Position numbers and translations under genes: made by a program. A stretch of DNA of 64,000 nucleotides. Origin: Hirudinaria manillensis. Its lineage: Eukaryota > Annelida > Clitellata > Hirudinida > Hirudinidae. Under the pieces are notes generated by a model that was not told the DNA's origin, did no database searches, and worked only from the letters and a program-made list of their open reading frames with translations. Of the stretch, positions 60,806 through 64,000 are shown in pieces. Each line of letters begins with the position of its first letter. The first letter of the stretch is position 1. The stretch covers positions 3,150,642-3,214,641 of the forward strand of contig CM067532.1 in NCBI GenBank assembly GCA_034509925.1, written 5' to 3'.

Positions 60806-62029
60806 CTGATTAGGAAGATGTTTAAAAGTCAATCACCAGGTCAACAACAAGCATCGCCCATATCTATCAACCAACCAGCCAATCAATTTCAATCAACCTG
60901 AGACATCAACAATTTTATAGATCCATTTTCACGTTCCACTTAATAAATGGAGTAGCATCAATAACCAGCGATGTTCAAGCTTTTTGACGGTCTACCAAAA
61001 ACATACTTCTCTAAAAGATTTTTGTTTGTGACTTTAAAAAGTGCAACTATTTATTTTTTTAGGGCGTAAAGATTTTCGCAAAATTCTACATCGAGTGAAG
61101 CATGGCGTGCCTCTAATGACAGCCATTATGTGTTATGTGTTGCATGAACTTCTTGGATTTTCAATTCAGATTTTAAATCAAACATTTTCTCAGGCTGAAG
61201 TAAATAATGATTCGAGGTATAAATTTGGAAATTTGTATTTTTTGCAAGCCTAGCACTATTCCTGTGGCATAGAAATCGTGAAGTAGGGTTTTCTAACTGT
61301 TCAATGAACAGTTTTCAATTTATCAATTTCTCTGCAAGCAAAGGCCATCTCTAAATATTGTTTTAATGCCATAGAAATTGGCAGAGTTTATTTTGATAAA
61401 TGAAATGAAATTTCTTGAAAAATAAATGGAGAAATAAAAAAATTAACTTCCGCTCCAACATTCATAAAAGACTGAACATTCTGTTCTGTTTTATGCTCAG
61501 AGTTGCTTTGTTTCTAGGAAGAATCAGTGCAGCCGAAGGAAACTTACGCAAATACGTGCCATGATTCAACTCAATATTAATACACAATCATCGTAAATGG
61601 CCAGTTTGGGGCGACCCTAAAATCATTTGGATATCGGATATTGCTGAATATCAACACAAATAAATGTAGCAGGGAGTTTGTGACTGGCATGACACAGTCG
61701 TCTTGTGAATGTCACAGCAGAACAGACTTGAACTGGAAATATTGTCCATCCTGCTCAGTTTCAGTTTCATTATCAAAAAGAATTTTGTTGAGTGATTGAT
61801 TATTGAAAAGAAAAAGTTTTATCTGAAATGTAATGATAAATTATATAATTGTAATGATAAAATAATATAATCATAAATTATTATATAATTTATAAACCAT
61901 ATATAATATATATAATTGATAAACACAAACCATTATATAATATATAAATCATTTTCCTTTTGAAAAGCCCTGAACACTGCAACCAAAATAACTAGGTATT
62001 AAAATTAAACTGACATTAATATTAAAAGC
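60806..62029. other. Probable tetraspanin intron, no gene seen
   Basis: AT-rich. A plus-strand ORF (61041-61253, after a TTTTTTTAG acceptor, GRKDFRKILHRVKHGVPLM) has no recognised family. TA-rich runs at 61860-61950. Confidence 0.4.
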
Positions 62030-63830
62030 TTGGGCAGAGTTTTTGATCAAACCCTCAGGGACGGAAAGCAGGTGGCCGCGGTTGGGGAAATGCTAAAGGA
62101 GAATACGGCGGTGATCGACGGTGTGTTGCTTCCCGGAAAATTCAAGGTGTGGTTGGTACAGTTCGTGATCCTCCCAAGATTGTTGTGGCCGCTGACAATC
62201 TATGAATTCAGCCTGACCTCTGTGGAGGCACTGGAGAGGTGCATCAATCGGTTTACCAGGAAGTGGTTGGGTCTGCCTCCAGGACTTTCCTCAATTGCCC
62301 TCTACAGCAAAAGTGCCAAACTCAGGCTGCCGTTCAGGTCCGTTGCGGAAGAGTTCAGAGTTAGCAAGATAAGAACACAGCTCATGATAAATAGCTCCAT
62401 GGACGACACAATAAGTGGAACGAGGCCGGCACTCAGATCAGATCAGGCACTCAGAAAGTTTAATGCCCAGGAGGAGATCGAAAGGTCGTTGGAAGTGCTG
62501 GCCTTCGAAGAGATACGCGGTCCCATCCAAAACGACCGACATGGGGTCGGATGGAATCACTTCGCCAGGTTGTCCCAAGTTAGCGCCGCCCAAAGACAGA
62601 CGCTCATCATTCAAGAGAGAAGGAAAGAGATCGAGAATTCCAGGATCACAAAAGCAGTTCAGCAAGCCCAACAAGGGCAGTGGACAACATGGGATCAAGC
62701 TCTGCAGAGATCACTCTCATGGAACGACATATGGAGAATGCCGCCGCTCAAATTGGCGTTTGTGATCAGATCCCTCTACGATCAGCTCCCTTCTCGAGAC
62801 AACCTAAGAAAATGGGGTCTGGTGGAAGAGTCAGGATGCAAACTGTGCGGAGAGACCCAGACACTTCGGCACGTCCTATCAGGTTGTAAGTACGCCCTGG
62901 CAAAAGGCCGGTACACCTGGCGCCACAACCAGGTTCTGAAGGTGGTTGTGGAGGCAATGAAGTCCGCCAGTGCAAAGGCAAACGCCCGTGAATCAGTTCC
63001 GCAAAAGAGAGGATTTTTTGCGAGAGGGCAGGGCGCAGTACGCCAAAAATAGGTGTCAAACGCCGAGGAAAAACATCCTGGAAAGTGCCAACGACTGGCG
63101 GATCGCCGCCGATATCGAGGGGATGAAAGAATACCCCCAGGCCGTGCGTGAAAGTGGGCGAAGACCAGACGCAGTTATGTCATCCGTCAGGACAGATACC
63201 ATCGTAATGGTAGAGCTGACAGTCCCTTGGGAGGACAGAATGGAGCAGAGCAACGTGCTCAAAGAAGACAGATACTCTGAGCTCTCGATGCACCTGACCG
63301 ACCGGGGATATAAAGTGTACCTCTTCGCCATAGAGGTGGGTGCACGTGGTTTGGTGGGCAGATCCAGCTACAACTTCCTCAGGGAGATTGGACTGCCCAG
63401 CAAGGACAGGAATGCCACAATGGAAAAACTATCGGAGGCGGCCGAAACTGCTTCACAGTGGCTGTGGCAAAAGAGAGACAGCCAATAGCGTTGCTCCATA
63501 AGGCAACCATTAGCGAGGCTGAGAAGTACGACCAGGTAACCTCCCTCAACCAGGTCGGCGAAAGCCTTCTGAAAGGTCGGCGCAGGTAGCATACCTCTAT
63601 AAGACCGAAGCCGGTTGTCAGTTTTCACCGGTACTCGGCGGAGAGAGGAAAGGTGATTTAGGCTGGAAGGCGAAGACTTAAAGACCCAGCAGGGACACCC
63701 GACTGATCATCGGGTGCGGCCCAGCCCCCGAGAGCGTAAGGAGATCAGGGCCGAAACGCTTGAAGAAGGGGCCACTCCTCTGAGGATTCCCTGCTGGCGC
63801 TCCAACAAAGGAGTTTCTTGCATTTAATCA
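62030..63830 (+). mobile_element. 5'-truncated, frameshifted non-LTR retrotransposon of the R2 superfamily (restriction-like endonuclease type)
   Basis: The frame 62030-63052 starts after the reverse transcriptase fingers/palm and shows the thumb-type segment LLPGKFKVWLVQFVILPRLL, WPLTIYEFSLTSVEALERCI and WLGLPPGLSSIALYSKSAKL, then a zinc knuckle CKLCGETQTLRHVLSGC (C-x2-C-x7-H-x4-C). The frame then shifts; 62970-63488 continues with RRPDAVMSS, MVELTVPWEDRMEQSNVLKE and LFAIEVGARGLVGRSSYNFL, the PD-(D/E)-x-K-like endonuclease of R2/NeSL/Hero-type elements. A GC-rich 3' tail runs to about 63800. The RT catalytic motif is missing and the frameshift lies near 63000, so it is inactive. Base composition differs sharply from the flanks. 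Confidence 0.85.
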
Positions 63831-64000
63831 CATTTAACGACACGTGATTCATTAATATTAATGTGTGAATAATATTCAAATGTCCCCATGAACATTCTTA
63901 TACGAATCACCGGTGCTCGGGCATCGATTCCTGGACGTCATTACAGGAACAATCATTCGTTTTATACAGCGGCCAAAACACACGCAACATCTTTTGTTGT
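63831..64000. other. Right-edge flank, no feature seen
   Basis: AT-rich DNA after the retrotransposon tail; too short to interpret. Confidence 0.4.

Overview
The window is nuclear DNA of an invertebrate animal. It is AT-rich, its genes carry many spliceosomal introns (often only 60-70 bp, with GT/AG ends), and it holds microsatellites and several classes of transposon relic. Small secreted chitin-binding (CBM14) proteins and a TATA plus TCAGT-type initiator in front of the macroglobulin gene would suit an arthropod or related ecdysozoan, but the phylum cannot be fixed from sequence alone. All gene names come from reading translations against remembered families; no database search was run.

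Region by region. 1-2416 (-): 5' part of TONSL, a TPR protein of replication-fork repair, running off the left edge. 2761-11858 (+): a tandem array of four paralogous genes, each a 55-bp signal-peptide exon, a short phase-1 intron and one exon coding two CBM14 domains. 14037-18696 (-): NDC80/HEC1, outer kinetochore. 20288-22015 (-): GTF2B (TFIIB). 22738-22989: a short pogo/Tigger-like inverted-repeat element. 25350-27877 (+): a leucine-rich, many-exon gene of unknown function, bracketed by two copies of an LTR-like repeat. 28350-35200: a transposon graveyard holding a gag-like relic, a non-LTR endonuclease relic, three copies of an ORF-bearing repeat and an isolated Ig-domain exon.

35836-37385 (+): AVEN (apoptosis and checkpoint regulator), tail to tail with GINS1/PSF1 (37970-39366, -), a subunit of the CMG helicase. 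GINS1 is head to head with a single-pass membrane protein (39779-41160, +) that carries two PPxY motifs and a C-terminal PDZ ligand. 42370-43016 (+): RPS16. 45154-52362 (+): a large secreted alpha-2-macroglobulin/complement-family protein that appears to have lost its thioester. From 52363 to 60032 no convincing gene is seen, only simple repeats, including a 10-bp minisatellite with a 90-bp higher-order period and a GC-rich patch. 60033-60805 (-): last two exons of a tetraspanin. 62030-63830 (+): a 5'-truncated, frameshifted R2-type non-LTR retrotransposon with a restriction-like endonuclease.

The conserved genes are mainly replication, mitosis and transcription housekeeping genes (TONSL, NDC80, GTF2B, GINS1, AVEN, RPS16). 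The lineage-specific content is secreted or membrane proteins (CBM14 array, macroglobulin, PPxY protein). The best candidates for something undescribed are the CBM14 array, the thioester-less macroglobulin and the PPxY/PDZ membrane adaptor.
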